DNA from: Mesorhizobium japonicum MAFF 303099
Lineage (GTDB): Bacteria > Pseudomonadota > Alphaproteobacteria > Rhizobiales > Rhizobiaceae
Assembly (NCBI RefSeq): GCF_000009625.1
Contig: NC_002678.2
Coordinates: forward strand, 744,001 to 808,000
Reading direction: 5' to 3'
DNA length: 64,000 bases
The position numbers were made by a program, and so were the translations under genes. Below are positions 1-7,932 of this stretch, piece by piece. Position 1 is the stretch's first letter, and each line of letters starts with the position of its first letter. The notes beneath the pieces were generated by a model that searched no databases, was not told the DNA's origin, and was given only the letters and a program-made list of their open reading frames with translations.

Positions 1-77
1 TTTGCCTTCTTGTATTTTTCGAGAAGCTTGTCGATGTCGTTTACCCGGTGTCGCGGGCCGCCGCGAAGTCCGCGCAT
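1..77 (-). CDS. Possible partial small ORF running off the left edge
   Basis: An ATG at 77 opens a frame on the minus strand that stays open to the window edge (about 25 codons). It is rich in Arg, Gly and Lys and ends in a charged stretch near DIDKLLEKYKKA. It starts 23 bp after the stop of the scaffold-protein gene, on the same strand, so it could be the next gene of that operon. I do not recognise it, and it is too short to call with confidence. Confidence 0.25.
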   Translation of the reverse strand, partial: MRGLRGGPRHRVNDIDKLLEKYKKA

Positions 78-100
78 CGTGAAAAGCGGAAATGGCAAGG

Positions 101-547
101 TCAGGCCGCTTGTTCGGCGCGCTTTTTCTCGATCTGGCCGATGGCGTCGACCACGGCGTCGAAGGTCAGCATGGTCGAGGCATGCCGTGCCTTGTAGTCG
201 CGCACCGGCTCAAGGTACTTCAGGTCGGCGAAGCGCCCTTCCGGCGGCGTGCCGTTCTCCTTCAGCATCCTCAGCATGGTGTCGCGCACCGTGCGCAATT
301 CCTCGGCGCTCGCGCCGACGACATGCTGGGCCATGATCGAGGACGACGCCTGGCCGAGCGCGCAGGCCTTCACGTCATGGGCGAAGTCGGTGACCACGCC
401 GTCCTCCATCTTGAGATCGACGGTAACGGTCGAACCGCACAGCTTGGAATGCGCCTTGGCGGTCGCGTCCGGATGATCGAGCCGGCCGATGCGGGCGATG
501 TTTCCGGCAAAACCGAGAATTTTCGCGTTGTAGACATCGTTGATCAT
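101..547 (-). CDS. IscU/NifU-like iron-sulfur cluster assembly scaffold protein
   Basis: The 148-aa product matches the IscU/NifU N-terminal fold, which builds Fe-S clusters in the cytoplasm and passes them on. I start at the ATG at 547 because the family begins with an MINDVYN-like sequence; an in-frame ATG eight codons upstream is less likely. Cys37 (KLCGST) and Cys62 (KACALG) are the first two cluster ligands. The usual third Cys is replaced by Ala123 (ARHAST). This looks like the two-Cys alphaproteobacterial branch, so classical IscU behaviour should not be assumed. It is transcribed away from folE. Confidence 0.85.
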   Translation of the reverse strand: MINDVYNAKILGFAGNIARIGRLDHPDATAKAHSKLCGSTVTVDLKMEDGVVTDFAHDVKACALGQASSSIMAQHVVGASAEELRTVRDTMLRMLKENGTPPEGRFADLKYLEPVRDYKARHASTMLTFDAVVDAIGQIEKKRAEQAA

Positions 548-787
548 TATTTTCCAATCCGTCGCCGCCAAGCGAACAGCGATTGCCGCTGCTGTGTCTT
601 CCTTTCGCTCGCTACGACCTTATATAATGCTGGCAGTCCGGTAACGACAAGGCGATGAGCGCTGCTGTCCTGGCCGGGAAGTTCACGCCGCTTACGGGGC
701 TGGAAACGGGGCGAGTTTCCGACACCGAAAGGTCGTGGTCCGTTCAACTCGTTCCTCCTTGGAGAGGAACTACGGGAGACGCCTTTT

Positions 788-1423
788 ATGGATGCCGTCA
801 TAAAGAAACTCATGCCCCAGTCCGCCTACATGGAAAAGCCGGTCACCGACCGACCGAGCGAAGCCGAGGTCGAGGCGGCCGTGCGCACATTGCTGCGCTG
901 GACCGGCGACAATCCGGACCGCGAGGGGCTGATCGATACGCCCAAGCGCGTGGCCAAGGCCTTCCGCGAAATGTTCGGCGGCTACGACATGTGCCCGGCC
1001 GAGGAGCTCGGCCGCACCTTCGAGGAGGTCGCCGGCTACGACGATCTCGTCATAGTGAAGGATATTCACTTCCATTCGCATTGCGAGCACCACATGGTGC
1101 CGATCATCGGCAAGGCGCATGTCGGCTATCTGCCGGATGGCAAGGTCGTCGGCCTGTCGAAGATCGCGCGCGTCGTCGATATCTTCGCCCATCGCCTGCA
1201 GACGCAGGAAGCACTGACCGCGCAAATCGCCGGCGTCATCCAGGATGTGCTCAATCCGCGCGGCGTCGCCGTCATGATTGAGGCCGAGCACATGTGCATG
1301 GCCATGCGCGGCATCCGCAAGCAGGGCTCCACCACCCTCACCTCCACCTTCACCGGCGTTTTCAAGGATACGCCCGAGGAGCAGGTTCGTTTCGTCACCA
1401 TGGTTCGCGGCGGCGGGGCATAA
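788..1423 (+). CDS. folE: GTP cyclohydrolase I (FolE, type IA)
   Basis: The 211-aa enzyme opens the imidazole ring of GTP to make 7,8-dihydroneopterin triphosphate, the first step of tetrahydrofolate synthesis. It has the normal length for the family. Zinc ligands are visible as Cys99 and His102 in the HCEHH segment and Cys170 in [11 protein letters not shown]. The catalytic and substrate-binding stretch [11 protein letters not shown] follows near 176-186. GGGAG about ten bases upstream supports the ATG at 788. It is followed on the same strand by hisI, with a palindromic element between them. Confidence 0.97.
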   Translation: MDAVIKKLMPQSAYMEKPVTDRPSEAEVEAAVRTLLRWTGDNPDREGLIDTPKRVAKAFREMFGGYDMCPAEELGRTFEEVAGYDDLVIVKDIHFHSHCEHHMVPIIGKAHVGYLPDGKVVGLSKIARVVDIFAHRLQTQEALTAQIAGVIQDVLNPRGVAVMIEAEHMCMAMRGIRKQGSTTLTSTFTGVFKDTPEEQVRFVTMVRGGGA

Positions 1424-1444
1424 CGTCTAGGCCGATATCGCTAG

Positions 1445-1514
1445 GCCATGATCCCGAAAAACGCGGACCGGTTTTCTCTGGACAAACGAAAACGTTTGTC
1501 CAGAGATCATGGTC
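1445..1514. repeat. Short palindromic intergenic element (rhizobial RIME/RPE-like)
   Basis: Two nested inverted repeats are seen. The outer pair is GGCCATGATC near 1445 and GATCATGGTC ending at 1514. The inner pair is 14-bp perfect arms TCTCTGGACAAACG (1475-1488) and its complement (1493-1506) around an AAAA loop. The opening CATGATCCCGAAAA and the GGTTTTC segment resemble short palindromic intergenic elements scattered through Rhizobiales genomes. It lies in the folE-hisI gap and would fold in any read-through transcript. Confidence 0.7.
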
Positions 1515-1535
1515 AAATAGGAAGATACACCGGCG

Positions 1536-1997
1536 ATGTCGGCACTGGGATTTCCCAAAACTCCGTCAGACAAGAAGGCCCTGGAGGAAGGCGCGGTGTT
1601 CTCACCGCGCTTCGACCCCGCCGGCCTTGTCACCGTCGTCGTCACCGATGCCGAAGACGGCATGCTGCTGATGGTCGCGCATATGAATGCGCAGGCACTC
1701 GCGCTGACGCTGGAAACAGGCATCGCCCACTACTGGTCGCGCTCGCGCAACGCGCTTTGGAAGAAGGGCGAAACCTCGGGCAATTTCCAGCACGTCGTCG
1801 AGATGCGCACGGACTGTGATCAGGATGCATTGTGGCTGCGCGTCAAAGTGTTGGGCCACGACGCAACCTGTCACACCGGCCGGCGTTCATGCTTTTATCG
1901 GACGGTGGGGCTTGTCGACGGCAAGGGGACGCTTGTTGACGACGGCAGCAAGCCGCTGTTCGATGCGGAATTCACGTATCGGAAGCCATCGTCTTGA
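1536..1997 (+). CDS. hisI: Phosphoribosyl-AMP cyclohydrolase (HisI)
   Basis: The 153-aa enzyme hydrolyses the adenine ring of phosphoribosyl-AMP, the third step of histidine synthesis. The family signature is plain: [18 protein letters not shown] near residues 65-85, the metal-binding TDCDQDALW segment, and the cysteine-rich [15 protein letters not shown]. It is a stand-alone HisI without a fused HisE domain, as usual in alphaproteobacteria. It follows folE on the same strand; the palindromic element in the gap may separate or stabilise the two messages. Confidence 0.96.
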   Translation: MSALGFPKTPSDKKALEEGAVFSPRFDPAGLVTVVVTDAEDGMLLMVAHMNAQALALTLETGIAHYWSRSRNALWKKGETSGNFQHVVEMRTDCDQDALWLRVKVLGHDATCHTGRRSCFYRTVGLVDGKGTLVDDGSKPLFDAEFTYRKPSS

Positions 1998-2078
1998 ACC
2001 ATCTGCCTCACGCCAACCACACAGATTCATCATTTCGATACGGCCTGTCCGTATATTAGTCTTGGGACAAGGGAGATC

Positions 2079-3053
2079 ATGATGCTCGAGTGGGCGTCAT
2101 TGCGGAACAGACCAGATGTCAGGGAGGCCAACGGCCTGACCTCTTCCGGCGGCACGTCCGAAACGAAATCTCCCAAGAAGACAGGCATTTCGCTCGCTTT
2201 GGGCGGCGGTTGCGCCAGGGGCTGGGCTCATATCGGCGTGCTTCGCGCGCTCGACGAGGCCGGCATCGAAGTTTCGATGATCGCCGGCACCTCGATCGGC
2301 GCGCTGGTCGGCGGCTGTTATCTCGCCGGCAAACTGGATGAGCTGGAAGAGTTCGCCCGCAGCCTCACCAAGCGGCGCATTTTTGGCCTGCTCGATCTCA
2401 ATCTGCGCGGCAGCGGCCTGTTCGGCGGCATGAAACTCGATGCCCGTCTGCGCGAGCATGTGGCGGGCGTCCGTTTCGAGGACCTGCCAAAACCCTTCGT
2501 CAGCGTCGCATCGGAAATCCGCACCGGCCACGAGATCTGGCTGTCGAACGGCTCGCTGATCACAGCCATGCGCGCGTCCTACGCATTGCCTGGCGTGTTC
2601 GAGCCGGTGAACTGCAACGGCCGCATGCTGGTCGACGGCGCGCTGGTCAATCCGGTTCCGGTGTCCGTCTGCCGCGCCTACGAGCAGCCGCTCGTCGTGG
2701 CGGTCAACCTTCATTACGACCTGTTCGGCCGCGCGGCCGTGATCAAACACAGCGCCGGCGAACTGGTTGTCGAAAAGGATGCGCCGCGCCCCGGCCATGT
2801 TGGCGCCGAGTACCAGTCACATCAGACACGCCTCGGCATCACCGGCGTCATGGTCGAGGCCTTCAACATCATCCAGGACCGCATCTCGCGCGCCAGGCTT
2901 GCCGGCGATCCGCCCGACATGTCGCTGCAGCCCAAACTCAGCCATATCGGCCTCACCGAGTTCCATCGCGCCGACGAGGCGATCCAGATCGGTTACCAGG
3001 CAACGACGGCGCAGATCGGCGAACTGACCCGGCTGCAGACCGTTCTCGCCTGA
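2079..3053 (+). CDS. Patatin-like phospholipase (RssA family)
   Basis: The 324-aa protein has the patatin fold of a Ser-Asp dyad lipid acyl hydrolase. The oxyanion-hole motif GGGCARG is at 42-48, the nucleophile elbow GTSIG places Ser72, and the catalytic Asp186 lies in VDGALVNP. The N-terminal 30 residues are low complexity with no clear signal peptide, so a cytoplasmic or peripheral membrane site is likely. AAGGGAG five bases before the ATG at 2079 sets the start. The substrate is unknown; these proteins are usually annotated RssA or YchK. Confidence 0.9.
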   Translation: MMLEWASLRNRPDVREANGLTSSGGTSETKSPKKTGISLALGGGCARGWAHIGVLRALDEAGIEVSMIAGTSIGALVGGCYLAGKLDELEEFARSLTKRRIFGLLDLNLRGSGLFGGMKLDARLREHVAGVRFEDLPKPFVSVASEIRTGHEIWLSNGSLITAMRASYALPGVFEPVNCNGRMLVDGALVNPVPVSVCRAYEQPLVVAVNLHYDLFGRAAVIKHSAGELVVEKDAPRPGHVGAEYQSHQTRLGITGVMVEAFNIIQDRISRARLAGDPPDMSLQPKLSHIGLTEFHRADEAIQIGYQATTAQIGELTRLQTVLA

Positions 3054-3158
3054 GGCCAGCCATCCCCTGAAAAACACCGTGCGTTGCGTCCCATCGACGG
3101 AAGACGCCGCACCCTTGAAGCGTGCGGCAATTCCGTATTGCCGTGCTCGCGATACCTG

Positions 3159-3173
3159 ATTGCAAAATGCAAT
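3159..3173. promoter_or_regulatory. Palindromic candidate operator upstream of the RibD-C gene
   Basis: ATTGCA-AAA-TGCAAT is a perfect 6-3-6 inverted repeat ending 40 bp before the downstream ATG at 3214. Its place just above a small reductase gene fits a repressor site overlapping the promoter. No regulator gene is adjacent, so the binding protein is unknown. Confidence 0.4.
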
Positions 3174-3213
3174 TGGTTATGCTGGTCTGTGCCCACTATA
3201 CGGAGGCACACTG

Positions 3214-3780
3214 ATGGCCAAAATCGTCTATTCCATGCTCACCTCTTTGGACGGCTACATCGCCGGGCCGGACGGGGACATTGGCCTGCCGGTGCCCGAA
3301 ACGGAATTGCACCAGCACTTCAACGACATGATGAGGCAAGCGTCGGCAGTCCTTGCCGGCCGGCGGATGTACGAGACGATGCGCTTCTGGGACAGCCCTG
3401 ACCGCGAGACCGGCGCCACCGAGGTCGAACGGGATTTTGCCGACGCCTGGCGGGATACACCGAAGATCGTGTTCTCGACCACGCTTCGGCAGGTCGGGTC
3501 CAATGCCCGGCTGGTGAATGGCGATGCCGAGACCGCAGTAAGATCGCTCAAGACGAAAACGGATGGCCTCGTCATCCTCGGTGGGGCCGATCTTGCCGCA
3601 GATCTGACACGAGCCGGGCTCATCGACGAATACCGGCTGTACATGCATCCGGTCGTGCTGGGTGGCGGCAAGCCATACTTCCAGTCCGGCCTGTCGCTGG
3701 CGTTGAAACCGCTTGGCACGGAAAGCCTGCCCCAGGGCGTGACGCTGCTGCGTTATGCGCCGGCCAACCAAGCTGCATAG
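3214..3780 (+). CDS. RibD C-terminal / dihydrofolate reductase-like family protein
   Basis: The 188-aa protein has the dihydrofolate reductase-like fold of the RibD C-terminal domain: an N-terminal MAKIVYSMLTSLDGYIAG strand, the AGRRMYETMRFW segment, and a C-terminal HPVVLGGGKPYF. These proteins are NAD(P)H-dependent reductases of unknown substrate, often stress- or repressor-linked in rhizobia. CGGAGG ahead of the ATG at 3214 fixes the start; an upstream ATG at 3160 lacks a ribosome site and adds unrelated residues. It converges on recJ. Confidence 0.88.
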   Translation: MAKIVYSMLTSLDGYIAGPDGDIGLPVPETELHQHFNDMMRQASAVLAGRRMYETMRFWDSPDRETGATEVERDFADAWRDTPKIVFSTTLRQVGSNARLVNGDAETAVRSLKTKTDGLVILGGADLAADLTRAGLIDEYRLYMHPVVLGGGKPYFQSGLSLALKPLGTESLPQGVTLLRYAPANQAA

Positions 3781-3792
3781 ATACTGACGCAG

Positions 3793-5574
3793 CTACGACC
3801 GCGCCGCATCGACGATACGGAATTGCACCGTGCGGTTGCCGTTCCAGTAATTGCCCGACAGCGAGCCGGCGACATGCACGCTCTTGCCCCGGTTCTTGAA
3901 CAGGAATTCGCCAAGCACCGTATCGACGGCCCGAAAGGCGATCGCGGGGATGCGGCCGCCGGCGTCCGACTGCAATTCGCAGCGTATATGATTGGTGCCG
4001 ACCGGCCGGGCGTCGGCCAGCCGATGGCGCGGCAGCACGAAGACCGGCGCGACGTGGCCGGCGCCAAACGGGCCGGCCTTTTCCAGCGCGTCGAGCAGGC
4101 TGAGCGTCGCGCCTTCGGCGGCAAGCGCGCCGTCGATCGCCAGGCTCTCCTCGTCCTGCAGCCGAAACACGTCGGCAGCCGCCCGTTCCTCGAAGAACGC
4201 CCTGAGTTCGCCCAGCCTGGCGCGCTCCACGGTGATGCCGGCCGCCATGCCATGACCGCCACCCTTGACGATCAGCCCGGCGTCGGCGGCTTCGCGCACC
4301 AGCCGGCCGAGATCGAAGCCCGACACCGAGCGGCCCGAACCGGTACCGATGCCCACGGCGTTGAAGGCAATGGCGAAAGCCGGGCGGCGCGCATGATCCT
4401 TCAGCCTCGAGGCAAGCAGGCCGACAATGCCGGGATGCCAATTGTTGCTGGCGGTGACGACGATCGCCGGGCCGCTGCCGCCCGCAAGCTCGGCATCGGC
4501 CTCGGCACGCGCCGCGGCCAGCATCTCCTGCTCCATCAGCTGCCGCTCCTGGTTCAGCCGGTCGAGCGTCTCGGCAATGGTCCGCGCCTCGACCGGATCG
4601 TCCGTCGCAAGCAGCCGGCTGCCAAGTGCTGCATCGCCGATGCGGCCGCCGGCGTTGATGCGCGGCCCGATCAGATAGGCGAGATGGAACGTGCTGATCG
4701 GTTCGCCAATGCGCGACACTCGCGCCAATGCGGCCAGGCCTTCATTCTTCTGCTGGCGCGCCATCTGCAGCCCTTTGACGACGAAGGCGCGGTTGACGCC
4801 GGTGAGCGGCACCACATCGCAAACGGTCGCCAACGCAACGAGATCGAGCAGTGACAGCAGGTCGGGCGGCGCGACATCGCTCAGGCCACGCAGGATTTTC
4901 GCGGTCTGCACCAAGGCAAGAAAGACGACACCGGCGGCGCAGAGATGGCCCTGCCCCGAAAGATCGTCGTCACGGTTTGGATTGACGACGGCAATCGCCG
5001 CCGGCAAGGCGCCGCCGACCTGATGGTGGTCGAGCACCACGACATCGGCGCCGGCTTCATTGGCGGCATCTACGGAAATGGCACTGTTGGTGCCGCAATC
5101 GACGGTGACGATCAGCGTCGCGCCGCGCGAGACGAGTTCGCGCATGGCATCGGGATTGGGACCGTAACCCTCGAAGATACGGTCCGGAATATAGATTTCC
5201 GACGGTATGGAGAAATGCGCCAGGAACCGTTTCAGCAAGGCCGACGAGGCGGCGCCGTCGACATCGTAGTCGCCGAAGATCGCCACTTTTTCCCGCGCCA
5301 TCACCGCCGCGGCGATGCGGGTGGCGGCCTTGTCCATGTCGGTCAGCGAAGCCGGATTGGGCAACAGGTCGCGGATTGTCGGCTCGAGGAAGCGCTCGGT
5401 CTCGTCGGCGGTAACCCCGCGTCCGGCCAGAACGCGCGCGACGATGTCGGGCACGCCATGGCCCTGCGCGATGGCAAGCGCGACCATGTCCTGCCGTTCG
5501 GTCAGCCGGTGCTCCCAGGAGAGACCGGTCGCCGACTGCCTGATATCGAGGAAGAGGCGCCTGTCGCCCATCAT
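3793..5574 (-). CDS. recJ: Single-stranded-DNA-specific exonuclease RecJ
   Basis: The 593-aa DHH-family 5'-3' exonuclease acts in recombinational and mismatch repair. DYDVDG near residue 85 and the DHH motif (VVLDHHQVG) supply the manganese-binding site, and the DHHA1 domain is marked by GGGHGMAAGITV. The open frame extends to 5706, but conserved sequence begins at about the ATG pair at 5574/5571, so I start there. It is the last gene of a minus-strand row after glpX and a DUF6434 gene, an order common in rhizobia. Confidence 0.95.
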   Translation of the reverse strand: MMGDRRLFLDIRQSATGLSWEHRLTERQDMVALAIAQGHGVPDIVARVLAGRGVTADETERFLEPTIRDLLPNPASLTDMDKAATRIAAAVMAREKVAIFGDYDVDGAASSALLKRFLAHFSIPSEIYIPDRIFEGYGPNPDAMRELVSRGATLIVTVDCGTNSAISVDAANEAGADVVVLDHHQVGGALPAAIAVVNPNRDDDLSGQGHLCAAGVVFLALVQTAKILRGLSDVAPPDLLSLLDLVALATVCDVVPLTGVNRAFVVKGLQMARQQKNEGLAALARVSRIGEPISTFHLAYLIGPRINAGGRIGDAALGSRLLATDDPVEARTIAETLDRLNQERQLMEQEMLAAARAEADAELAGGSGPAIVVTASNNWHPGIVGLLASRLKDHARRPAFAIAFNAVGIGTGSGRSVSGFDLGRLVREAADAGLIVKGGGHGMAAGITVERARLGELRAFFEERAAADVFRLQDEESLAIDGALAAEGATLSLLDALEKAGPFGAGHVAPVFVLPRHRLADARPVGTNHIRCELQSDAGGRIPAIAFRAVDTVLGEFLFKNRGKSVHVAGSLSGNYWNGNRTVQFRIVDAARS

Positions 5575-5764
5575 GCGCCCTGCCAATTCATTGTTGGCAG
5601 CAGGATAGTGCATATCGCGCAAAAGTGTGCAGCGGTTTTGGGCCAGCGACATGCGGAGACAACAACTTAAAGCGCGTCGCGTGAACGTGACACGCTTCAG
5701 GGCCAAAGACAGGCAGAACCAGGTGGTTCGTGGTGGGTGGCGTCGCAGGAAAATTCAAGAAAAA

Positions 5765-5971
5765 CTACGCTTTCCGCTTTTCAGCCTGGCGCCGGATCCA
5801 TTCGTCGGCTGCGTCCCGCATCGTCTTTTCCCGGCCGTCCTTGAGCCAGGCCATCAAAGTCCGGTCGAACCTGAACGTATCGCCGCATTCGCGCGTGAAA
5901 TAACGGCGCACATTCTGGGCGTTGGGCGTGGCACGCGAAATCGGATCCGCGTGCCAGTCGAACGCATTCAT
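5765..5971 (-). CDS. DUF6434 small protein
   Basis: The 68-aa protein carries the DUF6434 pattern: FDWHADPISRAT at the start, QNVRRYFTRECG in the middle and FRFDRTLMAWLKDG before a basic tail. AAGGA ahead of the ATG at 5971 supports this start over one 22 codons upstream. The family has no known function. The gene sits between glpX and recJ on the same strand and is probably co-transcribed with them. Confidence 0.75.
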   Translation of the reverse strand: MNAFDWHADPISRATPNAQNVRRYFTRECGDTFRFDRTLMAWLKDGREKTMRDAADEWIRRQAEKRKA

Positions 5972-6043
5972 CGTCAATCCTTGCGCCGCCAGGTTCAGAT
6001 GCAGCCAAGGGCTAGCAACTGCGCTGCGGCTTCGCAAGGAGCT

Positions 6044-7027
6044 CTAGAACTTATCCAGATCCTGGTGCCGGGCCTTGATTTCGCGCACGGTCCGCGACGA
6101 GGAGCGCAGCACGATCGTGTGCGTGGTGATGTAGGTGCGGCCGAACTTGACGCCGGCCAGCATGTTGCCGTCGGTGACGCCGGTGGCCGCGAACAGCACG
6201 TCGCCGCGCGCCATGTCTTCCGCGTGATAGATCCGCTTCGGATCGGAAATGCCCATTTTGGCGGCGCGCGCGACCTTTTCCGGCGTATCGAGGATCAGCC
6301 GGCCCTGCATCTGGCCGCCGGTGCAGCGCAGTGCCGCCGCCGCCAGCACGCCTTCCGGCGCGCCGCCAGTGCCGAGATAGAGATCGATGCCGGTTTCCTC
6401 CGGGTCGGTGGTGTGGATGACGCCGGCGACATCGCCGTCACCGATCAGCCGGATCGCCGCTCCCGTGGCGCGCACGGCATCGATCAGCTTGGCGTGGCGC
6501 GGACGGTCGAGGATGCAGGTGGTGATGTCGGACACCGCGACGCCCTTAGCCCGGGCGAGGCTGGCGATGTTTTCGGCTGGCGAGGCGTCGATATCGATGA
6601 CGCCTTCGGCATAGCCCGGACCGATGGCGATCTTGTCCATATAGACGTCGGGCGCGAACAGCAGGCTGCCCTTCTCGGCGATGGCGATGACGGCAAGCGC
6701 GTTGGGCAGGTTCTTGGCGCAGATCGTCGTGCCTTCGAGCGGATCGAGCGCGATGTCGACGGCCGGTCCTTTGCCAGTGCCGACCTCCTCGCCGATATAG
6801 AGCATCGGCGCCTCGTCGCGCTCGCCCTCGCCGATCACCACCGTGCCCTTGATGGCAAGGCGGTTGAGCTCCTGGCGCATGGCATCGACCGCGACCTGGT
6901 CGGCAGCCTTCTCGTCGCCACGGCCGCGCAGCCTGGCGGCTGCCACGGCGGCCCTTTCGGTGACGCGCACCAGTTCCATGGTGAGTATCCGGTCAAGGCC
7001 GGCGACGATGTTCTGGGCCACATTCAT
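6044..7027 (-). CDS. glpX: Class II fructose-1,6-bisphosphatase (GlpX)
   Basis: The 327-aa metal-dependent phosphatase converts fructose 1,6-bisphosphate to fructose 6-phosphate in gluconeogenesis. The IGEGERDEAPMLYIGE and DPLEGTT motifs carry the metal- and phosphate-binding residues of the lithium-sensitive phosphatase fold, and the GTGGAPEGVLAAAALRC segment is typical of GlpX. GAGGA lies about ten bases before the ATG at 7027; a TTG three codons earlier overlaps less well. The gene lies downstream of hom in the order common in Rhizobiales. Confidence 0.95.
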   Translation of the reverse strand: MNVAQNIVAGLDRILTMELVRVTERAAVAAARLRGRGDEKAADQVAVDAMRQELNRLAIKGTVVIGEGERDEAPMLYIGEEVGTGKGPAVDIALDPLEGTTICAKNLPNALAVIAIAEKGSLLFAPDVYMDKIAIGPGYAEGVIDIDASPAENIASLARAKGVAVSDITTCILDRPRHAKLIDAVRATGAAIRLIGDGDVAGVIHTTDPEETGIDLYLGTGGAPEGVLAAAALRCTGGQMQGRLILDTPEKVARAAKMGISDPKRIYHAEDMARGDVLFAATGVTDGNMLAGVKFGRTYITTHTIVLRSSSRTVREIKARHQDLDKF

Positions 7028-7170
7028 GTTCGGCAAATCCTCGTTGGCATACCGCCTCCCGCCGGAGGCGGGCCTGTTTTGTCAAACGAGCATGACAACG
7101 GCAAGACCTGCCGCGCGTTTTATCGAAAGGTCAGCAATATCAATCGATTGAACCACATTCTCAACAAAAA

Positions 7171-7200
7171 GGCGGCCCGGTCGGAAACGACCGGGCCGCC
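7171..7200 (-). terminator. Rho-independent terminator for the small membrane-protein transcript
   Basis: A perfect 12-bp G+C-rich stem (GGCGGCCCGGTC and its complement) surrounds a 6-nt loop. Read on the minus strand it is followed by TTTTTGTT. It ends transcription from the gene at 7232-7399 before glpX, so glpX should have its own promoter in 7028-7170. Confidence 0.85.
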
Positions 7201-7231
7201 TTGAAGACGCAGAACGGATGGCTCCCGCGAT

Positions 7232-7399
7232 CTAGAAAACCGCGAGATATCTGAGCAGCGAAATGATGCCGATGATGATGACGATGACCTGCACGATCTG
7301 CCGCATCCTGGCGTCGAGCGGCAGGCGCTGCACGAGATAGAGAACGAGGATGATGACGAGGAATGTGATCAGTATGCCGATCAACATGGATGAAGCCAT
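7232..7399 (-). CDS. Thivi_2564-like small two-helix membrane protein
   Basis: The 55-aa product is almost all membrane: a helix near residues 5-22, a short LPLDARMRQI loop, and a second helix near 32-50 ending LLRYLAVF. This layout matches the small Thivi_2564 family, whose role is unknown. GGAGGG seven bases before the ATG at 7399 decides the start; a longer frame to 7441 would run through a hairpin. A strong terminator follows. Confidence 0.75.
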   Translation of the reverse strand: MASSMLIGILITFLVIILVLYLVQRLPLDARMRQIVQVIVIIIGIISLLRYLAVF

Positions 7400-7431
7400 G
7401 ACGCCCTCCTTCAAATGATTTCCTGAAACGG

Positions 7432-7450
7432 GAGCCGGCAAAACCGGCTC
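7432..7450 (-). terminator. Intercistronic hairpin
   Basis: GAGCCGG and CCGGCTC form a 7-bp stem with a 5-nt loop in the gap between the DUF883-like gene and the small membrane-protein gene. No T tract follows on the minus strand, so it may be an attenuator or an mRNA-stabilising stem. Confidence 0.35.
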
Positions 7451-7463
7451 AATGCCGGCGCGC

Positions 7464-7823
7464 TCAATACCAACGGCGCGACGTGTCGTTGTTCATCGAC
7501 TGGCCGACTGCAATCCCGGCCAAAAAACCGAGCAGGCCAATGACGCCGATCACGGCTGTCGTCGTGCCCGGATTTTCGCGCGCGACATCCGAAACCGCTT
7601 GGGCCTGGCTGCGCAGCTGCTGTGCTGTGCGCGATGCACGCGCCGAGGCCGTCTCATAGAAGTCCGAGGCCTGCTCGCTGGCGTCATCGAGCATTTCCGC
7701 GCCCCGCGCCGAAATGCTCTTGTTGATCTTGGTGATCTCCTTGCGCAGTTCGGCGATCTGCTTTTCCAGCGTTTTCTGGATGTCGTCGATGGCTGGGGTG
7801 TCGGACTTGTTGGTATCGGCCAT
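7464..7823 (-). CDS. DUF883 / ElaB-YqjD-like membrane-anchored protein
   Basis: The 119-aa protein has a charged helical N-terminal two thirds, with coiled-coil character from IQKTLEKQIAELRKEI on. A single hydrophobic C-terminal helix follows near 88-106 with a glycine-rich GVIGLLGFLAGIAVG core. This is the ElaB/YqjD layout, a C-tail-anchored inner-membrane protein linked in enterics to stationary-phase ribosome binding. GGGAG before the ATG at 7823 fixes the start. A second small membrane protein follows; neither has a proven role here. Confidence 0.7.
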   Translation of the reverse strand: MADTNKSDTPAIDDIQKTLEKQIAELRKEITKINKSISARGAEMLDDASEQASDFYETASARASRTAQQLRSQAQAVSDVARENPGTTTAVIGVIGLLGFLAGIAVGQSMNNDTSRRWY

Positions 7824-7932
7824 GAAGCGGCTCCCTTGGTTGCTGACCAAGAGAACGGCGCCGCAACGAATTCGTTCCGGCTTATTCGCGGCTGGTCGCG
7901 ACGGGATCCCGGGATTCCCCTTGGGGACGAAG

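Noticed and set aside
92..658. 188-codon plus-strand frame opposite the Fe-S scaffold gene
   Set aside because: The minus-strand product has conserved cluster ligands. The plus frame does not resemble any protein.
5627..7204. 525-codon plus-strand frame over glpX and DUF6434
   Set aside because: The minus-strand glpX is unmistakable. The plus frame has Arg/Asp/Gly-rich shadow composition.
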